From: Paenibacillus amylolyticus
GTDB lineage: Bacteria; Bacillota; Bacilli; Paenibacillales; Paenibacillaceae
Direction: 5' to 3'
Length of the DNA: 64,000 bases
Assembly: GCF_001570725.1 (NCBI RefSeq)
Contig: NZ_BCNV01000006.1
Span: 62,001 to 126,000, forward strand
Shown: piece by piece, positions 1 to 8,557 of the stretch
Position numbering within the stretch: the stretch's first letter is position 1
How the letters are laid out: every line of letters begins with the position of its first letter
Made by a program: the position numbers and the translations under genes
The notes under the pieces: model-generated
What the model saw: only the letters and a program-made list of their open reading frames with translations
Told to the model about the DNA's origin: nothing
Database searches by the model: none

Positions 1-84
1 TGAGATTTAGATTTTTGCAAAGTATTCGATTATCCATTGTTTAGAGAATGTACCCTAGAATAGGTTGAAAAAGGGGTGCATGCT

Positions 85-258
85 GTGAGTGAACTGATAC
101 AGATCAGAGACCAAATAGAACAAAGTAAACAATATCTTAGTCTCTTGGCAGAGCAACATGGCATGCAGGACTATAAAGTTCTTCAACAGTCTAGGGTTCT
201 AGATGAACTGATTAATAGATATATTCGACTTGCTAAGAATAATTTAAAAAGAAAGTAG
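85..258 (+). CDS. Spo0E-like aspartyl-phosphate phosphatase (copy 1)
   Basis: Small all-helical protein of 57 residues of the Spo0E family. Known members dephosphorylate the sporulation regulator Spo0A~P and delay sporulation. The family signature is visible in the second half: an HGM loop followed by VLQQSRVLDELI, which corresponds to the SQELD motif with SRVLD in place of the canonical SQELD. The start is placed at GTG 85, eight bases after an AAAGGGG ribosome site; an upstream in-frame GTG at 76 would overlap that site. It is a close relative of the gene at 1131, and even the bases around the two starts match. Family assignment is firm, the target protein is inferred. Confidence 0.82.
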   Translation: MSELIQIRDQIEQSKQYLSLLAEQHGMQDYKVLQQSRVLDELINRYIRLAKNNLKRK

Positions 259-295
259 CTTGTTAAATTTTCCATAACGAAAAGAGGATTCTCCA

Positions 296-820
296 TTGCA
301 GATTGATATACAAAAGCTTTATGACAAATATATAACGTTAAACATTCCTAATCCATTCACTTTAGAGCAGATCCATGATCGACTAACACAGAAATACTAC
401 GCTGAGAAGGTCGATTTAGAAGAGTTTTCTGACTTGCGTAACGACCCTTATGCCGGATTCGATCAGGCGGTTGCAGCTTATGTATTTAAGGATGAGAGGG
501 GAACTAAGCAATTAATTAGCCTGAACAAGGATGAAGATATCCATGAGCCACTAGAATTTGCATGGATAATTGAATCTACTGTGCGAGGATTTTCTCTTGT
601 ATTAAATCTTGAAATCGACGTATTTTATGGGATGGAAGAGAGTGAGATGACTCTTGGTAATCAACGTTTTGAGGAATATCTGATCCTACTCTATTTAACA
701 GGTTACATTGAGTTTGAAAATGATTACTTCATAAATCCTTTGCGTGCTCGTTATCGAGAGGGATACAGACTTCGTTATTTTGGCATGCAGAACGGTGATG
801 ATAACTATCTATATGAATAG
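296..820 (+). CDS. Protein of unknown function, 174 residues
   Basis: I do not recognise this protein. It begins with TTG at 296, with an AAAAGAGG ribosome site eight bases upstream, 37 bases after the first Spo0E-like gene, so the two may be co-transcribed. It is soluble and acidic, with no signal peptide or membrane segment. The N-terminal part contains an amphipathic helical stretch and the middle alternates short hydrophobic strands. The C-terminus is rich in Tyr and Arg (residues about 140-165). Its position between two spo0E-type paralogues is the only context clue. Base composition is more AT-rich than the later metabolic genes. Confidence 0.7.
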   Translation: MQIDIQKLYDKYITLNIPNPFTLEQIHDRLTQKYYAEKVDLEEFSDLRNDPYAGFDQAVAAYVFKDERGTKQLISLNKDEDIHEPLEFAWIIESTVRGFSLVLNLEIDVFYGMEESEMTLGNQRFEEYLILLYLTGYIEFENDYFINPLRARYREGYRLRYFGMQNGDDNYLYE

Positions 821-1130
821 ATTACTTTCTGATAAAGTTATTAACTTTTTGGAGAGAAAGGTACCAAAAACACGTGGGGAAAAAATGATAATATATGCAT
901 TGCTCACTTTGGTGTCAATTGATTTGAGCTTTCTCGAATACGATATGTAGACATGCTATAAATGTCTATGCCCCACATCTTGTAGAGATGAGGAGAGTTC
1001 ATGTCTCCATGCAAAATGCTTGATGTTGAAAGTATCTCGATGTAAATAAATATTTTATTCTGCAAAGGAATAAAATATGAATTTTTTGGCAATGTATCCT
1101 AAAATGTTATACAAAGAGGGGGTGCATGCT
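821..1130. other. 310-bp intergenic stretch
   Basis: AT-rich spacer between the unknown gene and the second Spo0E-like gene. It contains a short hairpin, TAGACAT (948-954) with ATGTCTA (962-968). An open frame of 45 codons (813-950) starts inside the end of the preceding gene but lacks a ribosome site; it is discussed in the findings. No RNA gene was recognised. Confidence 0.5.
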
Positions 1131-1319
1131 ATGAGTGAACCGAGGCAGATCAAAGATAAAATCGAACGGAATAGGCAAGAGTTAAGTCGTTTGGCGGAGA
1201 ATCATGGCATGCAAGACAACAAAGTCCTTCAACAATCGATGCTACTGGATGAACTGATTAATGAGTATAATCGTTTTAAATATAAGACCGGGTTTATGAA
1301 TAGACAACCGATTGCATAA
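1131..1319 (+). CDS. Spo0E-like aspartyl-phosphate phosphatase (copy 2)
   Basis: 62-residue helical protein of the Spo0E family, paralogous to the gene at 85. Both share AEQHGMQD/AENHGMQD, then KVLQQS, then LDELIN. The signature here reads QSMLLDELI. ATG 1131 is chosen because an AAAGAGGGGG ribosome site lies about nine bases upstream; longer starts at 1077 or 1122 overlap or precede it. The expected role is removal of phosphate from Spo0A~P or a related response regulator in the cytoplasm. The stop codon lies inside the stem of an intrinsic terminator. Confidence 0.82.
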   Translation: MSEPRQIKDKIERNRQELSRLAENHGMQDNKVLQQSMLLDELINEYNRFKYKTGFMNRQPIA

Positions 1320-1336
1320 TGCAGTCGGTTGTTTTT
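1305..1336 (+). terminator. Intrinsic terminator overlapping the end of the Spo0E-like gene
   Basis: CAACCGA (1305-1311) pairs with TCGGTTG (1325-1331), extended by TTGCA/TGCAG, and is followed by five T. The TAA stop codon of the gene sits in the loop. Confidence 0.75.
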
Positions 1337-1421
1337 AGTTGGAGTATATGGGGTGGAGTAGAATGGGAGAGAGGCTCCGTTCGTTCCAAGCCTAAAGCCA
1401 ATAGAGCTAATAAAGATAAAC

Positions 1422-1459
1422 AAGACTCCAAAACCACGTAGAAGTGGAATTGGAGTCTT
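1422..1459. terminator. Bidirectional terminator-like hairpin
   Basis: AAGACTCCA (1422-1430) pairs with TGGAGTCTT (1451-1459), continued by ACCAC/GTGG. It lies between two convergent genes and closes the leftward glutamine operon. Confidence 0.6.
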
Positions 1460-1468
1460 TGGACTGTC

Positions 1469-2119
1469 TCAATTCATTCGTGCCTCAAGTCGTCTTGCGA
1501 CAATAGACAGTGCGTAGTTGATGACAAAATACAATACGGCTGCAAGCAGCAGGGCCGGGATGATGTAATCGAAACTTTGACCGCCAAGGATCTGCACGTT
1601 GTGCATCAGCTCCGGCAGGGAGATGATGATCGCCAGTGATGTATCCTTCAGAAGCGAGATGAACTGGCTGACCATCGGTGGGGACATGCGGCGTAGCGCC
1701 TGTGGCATGATAATGCCACCGAGAGTCTGCATGTAGCTCAGGCCCGAGGAGCGGGCAGCTTCCACCTGGCCACGCTCAACGGACTTCAGACCGCTACGGA
1801 CGATCTCAGCGATCATCGCGCCTTCGAACAGACTCAGTCCAACGACCGTGGACCAGAAGACGGACATTTTGATCCCGAGCTGTGGAAGTACGATGTGGAT
1901 GAAGAAAATGATGAGCAGCAGCGGTAGATTCCGGATCGTATCCACGATCACCGCCACGATCTGCGACAGAATGGGGATACGGGTAAACCGCAACGTACCC
2001 AGCACAGTGCCAAGCACGAAGCTGAATACAATAGATAGCCCTGCTACCTGCAGGGTAATCAGGAATCCTTGAAGCAGGAAACGAAGGTTGGGCCAGGCAT
2101 AGGCCCCGCTAAAGTCCAT
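1469..2119 (-). CDS. glnP: Amino-acid ABC transporter permease (glutamine type)
   Basis: Integral membrane subunit of a polar-amino-acid ABC importer (HisM/GlnP family), 216 residues, normal family length. A hydrophobic segment at residues 14-38 is followed by the TxRNLPLLLIIFF segment that begins the transporter core, and by the EAARSSGLSYMQTL loop near residues 137-150. That is the EAA motif that docks on the ATPase. It is the last gene of a leftward operon whose order (ATPase, binding protein, permease, permease) matches Bacillus glnQHMP. Import of glutamine is therefore inferred; glutamate or another polar amino acid is possible. It lies 82 bases after its sister permease. Confidence 0.88.
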   Translation of the reverse strand: MDFSGAYAWPNLRFLLQGFLITLQVAGLSIVFSFVLGTVLGTLRFTRIPILSQIVAVIVDTIRNLPLLLIIFFIHIVLPQLGIKMSVFWSTVVGLSLFEGAMIAEIVRSGLKSVERGQVEAARSSGLSYMQTLGGIIMPQALRRMSPPMVSQFISLLKDTSLAIIISLPELMHNVQILGGQSFDYIIPALLLAAVLYFVINYALSIVARRLEARMN

Positions 2120-2201
2120 ATTTTATTAGCCTCCTTCTGTATGCAGGAATGGAATATCCGATATATCGCCCCAAAAATCAACACAACTACAAGTCGATCT
2201 G

Positions 2202-2924
2202 TTACATGGTGACCTGACCTGCTGGTTTGTTCTTCTTTGGTTTGCCCTTGGTGCTACGCGCCTCTGCATCGCTCTGTCCGAATCTTCGCTCCATATAATG
2301 CACCAGGAAGCTGAGTGGTAGTGTCAGCACCAGATAGAACAGCGCAACAATGGTGTACACACTTAGCGGCTGGAACGTATCCGAGTTAACGAGGTCGGCA
2401 AAATACATGAGATCCATGCCGGCGACGACAGCAAGAATGGATGAGTTTTTGACCAGATTGATAAACTGGTTGCCAATGGACGGCAACACAATCTTGATGG
2501 CCTGAGGCAGAATGATCAGGTTCATGGCCTGTACATAGGACAAGCCGGAGGATCTTGCTGCTTCCAGCTGTCCACGCGGCACAGTCTGAATGCCCGCTCG
2601 GATCGCTTCAGCAATGAAAGCGGCCGTGTAGATGGTTAGGCCCAGAGTACCGGAGACAAACCCATCCAGCGAAATGCCGAGTGCAGGCAGTCCAAGATAG
2701 AAGAAAAATACAACCAACAGCAGTGGGATGTTCCGGATAAATTCCACAAACCCCGTACCGATCCAGTTCAGCGGTTTTACAGGGGATATCCGAAAAATGG
2801 CCAGAATAGCGCCAAGGATAAAGCTGCCGATCAGAGCCATAATGCTCACTTGAATGGTGTTCAGGAAACCTTCCAGAAACCGATCCGAGTGTCGCATCAG
2901 TACGTTGAAATCTAATGTGCCCAT
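2202..2924 (-). CDS. glnM: Amino-acid ABC transporter permease (glutamine type)
   Basis: Second membrane subunit of the same importer, 240 residues. It shares the FIRNIPLLLVVFFFYLGLP segment and the EAARSSGLSYVQAM coupling loop with the product of the next gene, so the pair probably forms a heterodimeric channel. Several hydrophobic helices alternate with short loops, and the C-terminus is a lysine-rich cytosolic tail (residues about 215-240) that the partner permease lacks. Upstream is the binding-protein gene, about 100 bases away. Substrate specificity is inferred from gene order only. Confidence 0.88.
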   Translation of the reverse strand: MGTLDFNVLMRHSDRFLEGFLNTIQVSIMALIGSFILGAILAIFRISPVKPLNWIGTGFVEFIRNIPLLLVVFFFYLGLPALGISLDGFVSGTLGLTIYTAAFIAEAIRAGIQTVPRGQLEAARSSGLSYVQAMNLIILPQAIKIVLPSIGNQFINLVKNSSILAVVAGMDLMYFADLVNSDTFQPLSVYTIVALFYLVLTLPLSFLVHYMERRFGQSDAEARSTKGKPKKNKPAGQVTM

Positions 2925-3026
2925 ATAGGCGAAGCCTCCGTTCTCCAGATGTAGAAACGGCGATTACGCCTGCTCATGCATCGCATCCAGCAGACGAAGT
3001 CGCCGCTTACTCATCATTAATCGGGG

Positions 3027-3857
3027 TTACTCGGGCTTCGCGCCCAGCCATTTCTCATGTAATGTGTCGTATTCCCCGCTGTCTTGCATGCTTTTGAGCA
3101 GTGTGTTGACCTCTTCGACGAAGGCGGTGTCGCCTTTGCGAATAGCCATACCATAAGGTTCACTTGTGAAATTGCCACCAACCAATTGGAAGCTGTTATC
3201 CGTCTGTTGCATACCGATAAGGATGATGTTATCTGTGGTCAGCGCTTCGCCTTTACCGGCTTTGAGAGCGGTGAATGCATCCTGATAGTTATCGAATTCA
3301 AGCACTTCAGCATCCGGGGCTTTCTCGCGAATGTTCTGAGCGGATGTGGAGCCTTTCACCGCGAGCACTTTCACACCGCTAAGGCTTTCCAGGCCAGTAA
3401 TCGCACTATCATTTTTCACGAGCAGGGATTGGCCTGCTTCAAAGTAAACGTCACTGAAATCCACCTGTTCCTTACGCTCATCCGTAATCGTCATCGTGGC
3501 GATAATGATGTCGATGTCTCCATTTTGCAGCATGGGAATACGCGTCTTGGAAGTGACCTCTTTCAGCTCGACCTTCGTTTCATCTCCAAGAATCTGTTTG
3601 GCGAGTGCCTTGGCGATATCAATGTCGAACCCCTCAACGTTGCCACTTGCGGGATCTTTCAATCCGAATAGCTTCGTATCATATTTCACGCCAGCAATGA
3701 GTTTGCCGCGCTCTTTAATCTGCTCAATCGTGCCTTTCGTCTCGGCATCACCACCACCGCTCGCAGAAGGTGTATCTGTACCTGTACTACAACCTGACAA
3801 TACAAGCGAGAGAATGAGGACAAGCATAAATGATGGCCATTTCAATAATTTCTTCAT
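3027..3857 (-). CDS. glnH: Amino-acid ABC transporter substrate-binding lipoprotein
   Basis: Extracellular solute-binding protein of family 3 (SBP_bac_3). A positively charged start and hydrophobic segment lead to the lipobox LSGC, with Cys23 as the lipidated residue; a Gly/Ser-rich spacer follows. The mature part contains the family landmarks GFDIDIAKALAKQI, DIIIATMTITDERKE and VDFSDVYFEAGQSLLV. It would capture the amino acid outside the membrane and deliver it to the two permeases encoded downstream. The gene sits 39 bases after the ATPase gene. Glutamine is the likely ligand by synteny with B. subtilis glnQHMP. Confidence 0.88.
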   Translation of the reverse strand: MKKLLKWPSFMLVLILSLVLSGCSTGTDTPSASGGGDAETKGTIEQIKERGKLIAGVKYDTKLFGLKDPASGNVEGFDIDIAKALAKQILGDETKVELKEVTSKTRIPMLQNGDIDIIIATMTITDERKEQVDFSDVYFEAGQSLLVKNDSAITGLESLSGVKVLAVKGSTSAQNIREKAPDAEVLEFDNYQDAFTALKAGKGEALTTDNIILIGMQQTDNSFQLVGGNFTSEPYGMAIRKGDTAFVEEVNTLLKSMQDSGEYDTLHEKWLGAKPE

Positions 3858-3896
3858 GAATAAAGACCCCTTTCAAAATGGAATAGTGGATTATTC

Positions 3897-4625
3897 TCAA
3901 TGATGAATCAGACGGCTCAGGAATTGCTGTGCTCGTTCTTCTCTGGGGTTGTCAAAAAATTCAGCGGCGGTGGCCTCTTCTACAATTCGGCCTTCGTCCA
4001 TGAAGATGACCCGGTCCGCAACTTCGCGGGCGAATCCCATCTCATGGGTCACGACGACCATGGTCATGCCATTATGGGCAAGGGAGCGCATAACATCGAG
4101 GACTTCCCCGATCATCTCGGGATCGAGTGCAGAGGTGGGTTCGTCAAAAAGCAAGATTTTGGGCTCCATCGCGAGTCCCCTGGCGATCGCTACCCGTTGT
4201 TGCTGTCCACCGGACAACTGAGAGGGATAACTGTCTGCCTTATCAGCAATACCCACCCGGGTCAAATACTTCATTGCTGTTGATGCTGCTTGTTCTTTGG
4301 GTTGTTTGCGCACCTTCATGGGTGCAAGGGTAATGTTATCGATGACTTTTTTGTGAGGATAGAGATTGAAGTGTTGAAATACCATGCCGATGTCACGGCG
4401 GAAGAGGTTAATATCCACCTTTTTCTGATGTAGAGGGATCCCACTGACGACAAGTTCACCTTCGGTAATGGTCTCTAGACGATTAATACAGCGGAGTAAT
4501 GTGCTTTTGCCGGAGCCGGAAGGTCCGATAATGACGACGACCTCTCCTTCTTCAATGTGAAGATGGATATCTTTGAGGACATGAAAATGACCGAAATGCT
4601 TTTGGACACCCCTAAATTCAATCAA
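3897..4625 (-). CDS. glnQ: Amino-acid ABC transporter ATP-binding protein
   Basis: ATPase of the polar-amino-acid importer and first gene of the leftward operon. Counting from the chosen start: Walker A GPSGSGKST at 34-42, signature LSGGQQQR at 137-144, Walker B ILLFDEP at 157-163 and switch His194. The chosen start is TTG 4625, preceded at about seven bases by a GGATGGGG purine stretch, which gives a 242-residue product beginning with the family-typical (M)IEF. A longer in-frame TTG at 4649 lies upstream of that stretch and is less likely. Confidence 0.88.
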   Translation of the reverse strand: MIEFRGVQKHFGHFHVLKDIHLHIEEGEVVVIIGPSGSGKSTLLRCINRLETITEGELVVSGIPLHQKKVDINLFRRDIGMVFQHFNLYPHKKVIDNITLAPMKVRKQPKEQAASTAMKYLTRVGIADKADSYPSQLSGGQQQRVAIARGLAMEPKILLFDEPTSALDPEMIGEVLDVMRSLAHNGMTMVVVTHEMGFAREVADRVIFMDEGRIVEEATAAEFFDNPREERAQQFLSRLIHH

Positions 4626-5103
4626 GAGTACACCCCATCCTTTCTGCAACGTTTGTGTGGAAAAGGAATAATAAGGAATTAATTGAAACTAGTTATTTAA
4701 TCATACATAGTCATCCTGCTTATGGCAATTGGTTTGTGATAAAACATGACATAAGTAATGGTATCTCTAGGGCTATAGCCAGTAATTATGTTATATATCT
4801 GTCAAGTTATTAAATCTCTTGTGACGAATCCTGACAGAAAAATGAATCTAATATCCTAGTTATTTACCAACCTTTGGAATAGATGTATAGAGTATACTGA
4901 AAGTGATGTTCGATTTATGACTCTGATCAACAGAACAAATTCCATCAAGTTCTAACCGTACATGGCAAAAAAGCTCAACCCTGTGCATCATGCCATTGAT
5001 ATGATGGAGCGGAGAGCACCCGTCTGAACGTAAAAAAAGAAGGTCGTAACGAAATATTGATCCCATAACGATACATTACAAGTAGAGAGGATGATTCTGC
5101 ACG
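4626..5103. other. Divergent intergenic region, 478 bp
   Basis: AT-rich spacer between the leftward glutamine operon and the rightward GH28 gene, expected to hold both promoters. On the minus strand a TTGACA (4819-4824) is present, but no -10 box at a good distance follows it. No RNA gene, riboswitch or clear operator was recognised. Open frames here have no ribosome site. Confidence 0.4.
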
Positions 5104-6717
5104 ATGAATACATATCACTCCCCATTATCGACAGGAGCAAGTGCCCAGTCCGATGTTCGAGCTTATGAAGTTAATTTGCCTGTCATTCCTGCTCAGGAAT
5201 TTCAAATTACAGACTATGGAGCTGTTGGAAACGGTGTAACGGATAATACGGAGATGTTCAGACTTGCCATTGCGTCATGTGCCGAAGCAGGAGGTGGCAG
5301 AATCGTAATTCCTGCCGGGGTATGGCTCACAGGCCCGATTGTAATGCGTAGCCGTATCGAACTACATGTGGAAGCAGGGGCACTGGTGACGTTTAGCCGA
5401 GATTTTGATCGATACCCATTAATTGCGTCAAGCTTCGAAGGCTGGCAGGTCGTTCGTTGCCAATCTCCGATTGATGGGGATCAACTGGAGGATATTGCGA
5501 TTACTGGTGAGGGGATATGGGATGGTGGCGGGGAAGCGTGGCGTCCGGTGAAACGCTCCAAAATGACCGCTTCACAATGGAACCGATTGGTTGACTCGGG
5601 TGGCGTTGTTGAGCAATCCAGTGGAGATGAAGAGATCTGGTGGCCATCCGCATCTGCACTTGAAGGTGGTGCCATTGCGTATCGTTTGCATCAGGAGCAA
5701 GTACGTGACGTGGCATCTTATGAAGAAGTCAGAGACTTTCTACGCCCTAACATGGTCAGCTTGCGCAGATGCAAACGGGTATTGCTGGACGGTCCAACGT
5801 TCCAGAACTCGCCTGCATGGAATCTACACCCATGGGCATCGGAGCATGTAACCATTCGTAACGTGAGTGTACGGAATCCATGGTTTTCACAGAATGGAGA
5901 TGGGCTGGACATTGAATCTTGCCGTCATGTGGTGGTGGAGAAGAGTGTATTCGATGTCGGTGATGATGCGATCTGTCTGAAATCAGGCAAGGACGCCGAA
6001 GGTCGTGAACTGGGTCTCCCATCCGAGTACATCACCATTCGGGATTGCACGGTGTATCACGGTCATGGCGGGTTTGTGATTGGCAGTGAAATGTCCGGTG
6101 GTGTGCGGCATGTGCGGGTGTCGGACTGTACGTTTATCGGAACGGACATAGGACTTCGCTTCAAAAGCGCACGTGGGCGCGGCGGGGTGGTTGAGGATAT
6201 TCAGATTGAGCGTATATATATGAAAGATATCATTATGGAAGCCATCTCGTTTTCCTTTTTCTATGCGAATCAGGAAGGGTCTGCTCGGGGCAGTGATCTG
6301 TCTCAGGAGATTAGCGAAGAGACGCCAGTGTTCCGGGATATTCGAATATCGGATGTGGTCTGTGCCGGTGCCGACACTGCATTGCTCGTGAGTGGGTTGC
6401 CGGAGTTGCCTTTGGATGGCGTTAGAATCGAGCGCTACAACGTGCAAGCCCGCAGTGGTGTTCAATGTGGTCATGCGAAACATCTGCATATCGCTGAATT
6501 ACAGGCGCAGATCACGGAAGGTCCGCTGATTCATTTGCATCAGTGCAAAGGGGCAGAGTTAGAGAGCATTCAGGGCAAGGGGGCAGATGGGCGACTTCTG
6601 ATGGTGACCGGACACGAGTCCGCAGGCATTGTATGTCGTGAAGGGGATGCCGACACAGGTGGGCGTCAGATCTCTGTTGGTCCTGAGGTACGAAGTGGTG
6701 TGATCATTCGCAGGTAA
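5104..6717 (+). CDS. Glycoside hydrolase family 28 (polygalacturonase-like)
   Basis: 537-residue right-handed beta-helix enzyme of GH28, which hydrolyses galacturonate linkages of pectin. Catalytic landmarks in order: NGDG with Asp266, VGDDAICLKSG with Asp287 and Asp288, GHGG with His321, and RFKS with Arg352 and Lys354 (the RIK motif). The N-terminal FQITDYGAVGNGVTDNT segment is typical of the family. There is no signal peptide, so the enzyme probably acts in the cytoplasm on imported oligogalacturonides, perhaps as an exo-enzyme. The start follows an AGAGG site at a rather long 13-base spacing. An AraC gene is convergent. No transporter for the substrate is adjacent. Confidence 0.85.
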   Translation: MNTYHSPLSTGASAQSDVRAYEVNLPVIPAQEFQITDYGAVGNGVTDNTEMFRLAIASCAEAGGGRIVIPAGVWLTGPIVMRSRIELHVEAGALVTFSRDFDRYPLIASSFEGWQVVRCQSPIDGDQLEDIAITGEGIWDGGGEAWRPVKRSKMTASQWNRLVDSGGVVEQSSGDEEIWWPSASALEGGAIAYRLHQEQVRDVASYEEVRDFLRPNMVSLRRCKRVLLDGPTFQNSPAWNLHPWASEHVTIRNVSVRNPWFSQNGDGLDIESCRHVVVEKSVFDVGDDAICLKSGKDAEGRELGLPSEYITIRDCTVYHGHGGFVIGSEMSGGVRHVRVSDCTFIGTDIGLRFKSARGRGGVVEDIQIERIYMKDIIMEAISFSFFYANQEGSARGSDLSQEISEETPVFRDIRISDVVCAGADTALLVSGLPELPLDGVRIERYNVQARSGVQCGHAKHLHIAELQAQITEGPLIHLHQCKGAELESIQGKGADGRLLMVTGHESAGIVCREGDADTGGRQISVGPEVRSGVIIRR

Positions 6718-6887
6718 AAGGTGTGCAACAGGTAAACGGTATGTAATTAGGTTTATATAAGTTGGTCCAATTCAGCCGTAGTGGCGTAGCTATAGATCCA
6801 GTAATCAAGGCGCTTCTCGCTATAAGAGGTGAGTAATCTCTGGAGCAAGGCTACCCACTCGGCTTCTATATGATGTTATTTAATGAT

Positions 6888-7739
6888 CTACCGGTGTTCC
6901 TTGCGATAGCGAAGCGGTGTTGTACCGGTGACCTGTTTGAATGTTTTGTTAAAATGAGCCGTATGCTCGAATCCTACCTTCTCTGCGATCATTTGTACCC
7001 GCTCTTGTGTAGACAGCAATCTTCGCTGTGCCTCCCGGACACGAACAACACGTAAATATTCGCTAAACCGAAACCCGGTAAATCGGCTGAACATCCGGCT
7101 TAGATAGGATGGGCTGATGTAAAAACGATTGGCTGCACCCTCCAGCGTAAGTGGTTCGGTATAGTTGTTATTTACATAAGTAACAATTTCACTGATTTTG
7201 TCCTGCATCGGATGCAAGGGACCTGGGCATGACTGCCGGATATTCTCTTCTACCCGATGAATACGGATCAAAAGTTGGGCAAGCAGGCTTCTGACCGCGA
7301 TCTCATAGTGAGGACGGCGCTCTTTGCACTCTTGTAGCATCTGCCACAATATGCGCTCCATCTCGGGCTGTTCCGCTTCAGGCAGGCGAAGGAGTCTCGA
7401 ACAATTAAAAGGCAACAGACCACATATGCCGAGTTCCATCCCCGTCGCAAAAGCAGGCGAAAAACCGATTAGAATCCGTTCAAAGCCGGGAATACTTCCT
7501 TTGGAGGTGGTATGTACATCGTGTGGATTAATCAGAATAAAATCACCCTTGCGGGCGGATAAAATCTGACCATTCATGGAGTAGACCCGTTCCCCTTCAA
7601 GCAGGTAATACAGTTCGTAGAATGGATGTGCATGAGGCTGTGGCATACCGTTCCCATCCTGTCTGCGCATATGTTCAATGGTAAATGAATGTTCCCCGAT
7701 TCGATATTTGGGTCCAATCCGATCCTCTATGAGACTCAT
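6888..7739 (-). CDS. AraC-family transcriptional regulator with cupin sensor
   Basis: 283-residue regulator. The N-terminal half is a cupin-type sensor (HAHPFYELYYLLEGERVY, then GDFILINPHDVHT), and the C-terminal about 100 residues form the double helix-turn-helix of AraC/XylS proteins, ending with GFEHTAHFNKTFKQVTGTTPLRYR. Such proteins usually control sugar or pectin genes. It faces the GH28 gene convergently, so a link to pectin use is plausible but unproven. ATG 7739 is chosen because AGAGGGG lies eight bases upstream; the 16 extra residues of a longer frame precede that site. Confidence 0.85.
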   Translation of the reverse strand: MSLIEDRIGPKYRIGEHSFTIEHMRRQDGNGMPQPHAHPFYELYYLLEGERVYSMNGQILSARKGDFILINPHDVHTTSKGSIPGFERILIGFSPAFATGMELGICGLLPFNCSRLLRLPEAEQPEMERILWQMLQECKERRPHYEIAVRSLLAQLLIRIHRVEENIRQSCPGPLHPMQDKISEIVTYVNNNYTEPLTLEGAANRFYISPSYLSRMFSRFTGFRFSEYLRVVRVREAQRRLLSTQERVQMIAEKVGFEHTAHFNKTFKQVTGTTPLRYRKEHR

Positions 7740-7996
7740 GGTACAGCACCCCTCTGCTTCACGGATTAACAACGATATCCATATCATAACGGAAAATCCA
7801 TCTTTTTGTAAACGCTATCATTGGAAATGAAATATTTCTTTAATCATATCGTTAAATACCGGGAGAACGAATCTGGCATGGCCCATGTGCGCTGTCAAGG
7901 TGACAAAACTTGAATGATGTTTTAGAGTAGGGAGAGAGAGGCAAAACTCTGGTTAAGGAGTGTCTCGACTATGATTTGGAAGGAAGGAAACAGGTT

Positions 7997-8458
7997 ATGA
8001 CGACACATGAATTATCGCCATTGGTTGCTGCGCTCAATATGCAGCCTCACGTTGAAGGCGGTTGGTATAAGGAAGAATGGAAGGCATCCTATCAGATTCC
8101 ACAATCCGTTCTGCCGGATACATACTCCGGCCCACGATTCTCGGCAAGTTCCACATATTTCTTGCTGCACGCACATGAGATCTCCGAGTGGCATACGGTT
8201 CTGTCCGATGAACTTTGGCTCTGGCACAGCGGCAGTCCGGTTGAACTGAAGCTGGGCGGCAACGGGGAGAACCCGGAGAACGAGGAAGTTCTTGTTCTGG
8301 GAATGGATATTGCTGCGGGGCAATCACCACAGGTGCTCGTTCCTGCCGGCGTATGGCAGACAGCACGCCCGCTGGGCGATGAGCCTGTACTGGTAACTTG
8401 CGTAGTAGCGCCAGGTTTCCACTTTGATGATTTCAAGCTGGTATCCAAAGGCGAATAG
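7997..8458 (+). CDS. DUF985 cupin protein
   Basis: 153-residue single-domain cupin of the DUF985 (Cupin_5) family. Recognisable pieces are HVEGGWYKEEW near the start, STYFLLHAHEISEWHTVLSDELWLWHSG in the middle and VPAGVWQTARPLG followed by VVAPGFHFDDF at the end. The histidines and glutamate of the middle segment could bind a metal, as in other cupins. No function is established for the family. ATG 7997 follows an excellent AAGGAAGGAAA site; the in-frame TTG at 7976 lies upstream of it. Transcribed alone and closed by a terminator. Confidence 0.82.
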   Translation: MTTHELSPLVAALNMQPHVEGGWYKEEWKASYQIPQSVLPDTYSGPRFSASSTYFLLHAHEISEWHTVLSDELWLWHSGSPVELKLGGNGENPENEEVLVLGMDIAAGQSPQVLVPAGVWQTARPLGDEPVLVTCVVAPGFHFDDFKLVSKGE

Positions 8459-8480
8459 TAAGTATTTGAGATGAGAAATG

Positions 8481-8527
8481 AAAATCCCGATCCGAGATGC
8501 TCAGGGCATCCGAATCGGGATTTTTTT
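8481..8527. terminator. Bidirectional intrinsic terminator
   Basis: AAAATCCCGAT (8481-8491) pairs with ATCGGGATTTT (8514-8524), with T runs on the + strand and A runs at the left edge for the minus strand. It lies between two convergent genes. Confidence 0.8.
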
Positions 8528-8557
8528 GGATTGAGCGTCACTTTTAGCAATAACTGA

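Noticed and set aside
3084..3903. Long + strand open frames across the glnH gene
   Set aside because: They are antisense to a clear lipoprotein gene, lack ribosome sites and have no recognisable domain.
4819..4860. TTGACA on the minus strand as promoter of the glutamine operon
   Set aside because: No -10 hexamer at 15-19 bases follows; too weak to call.
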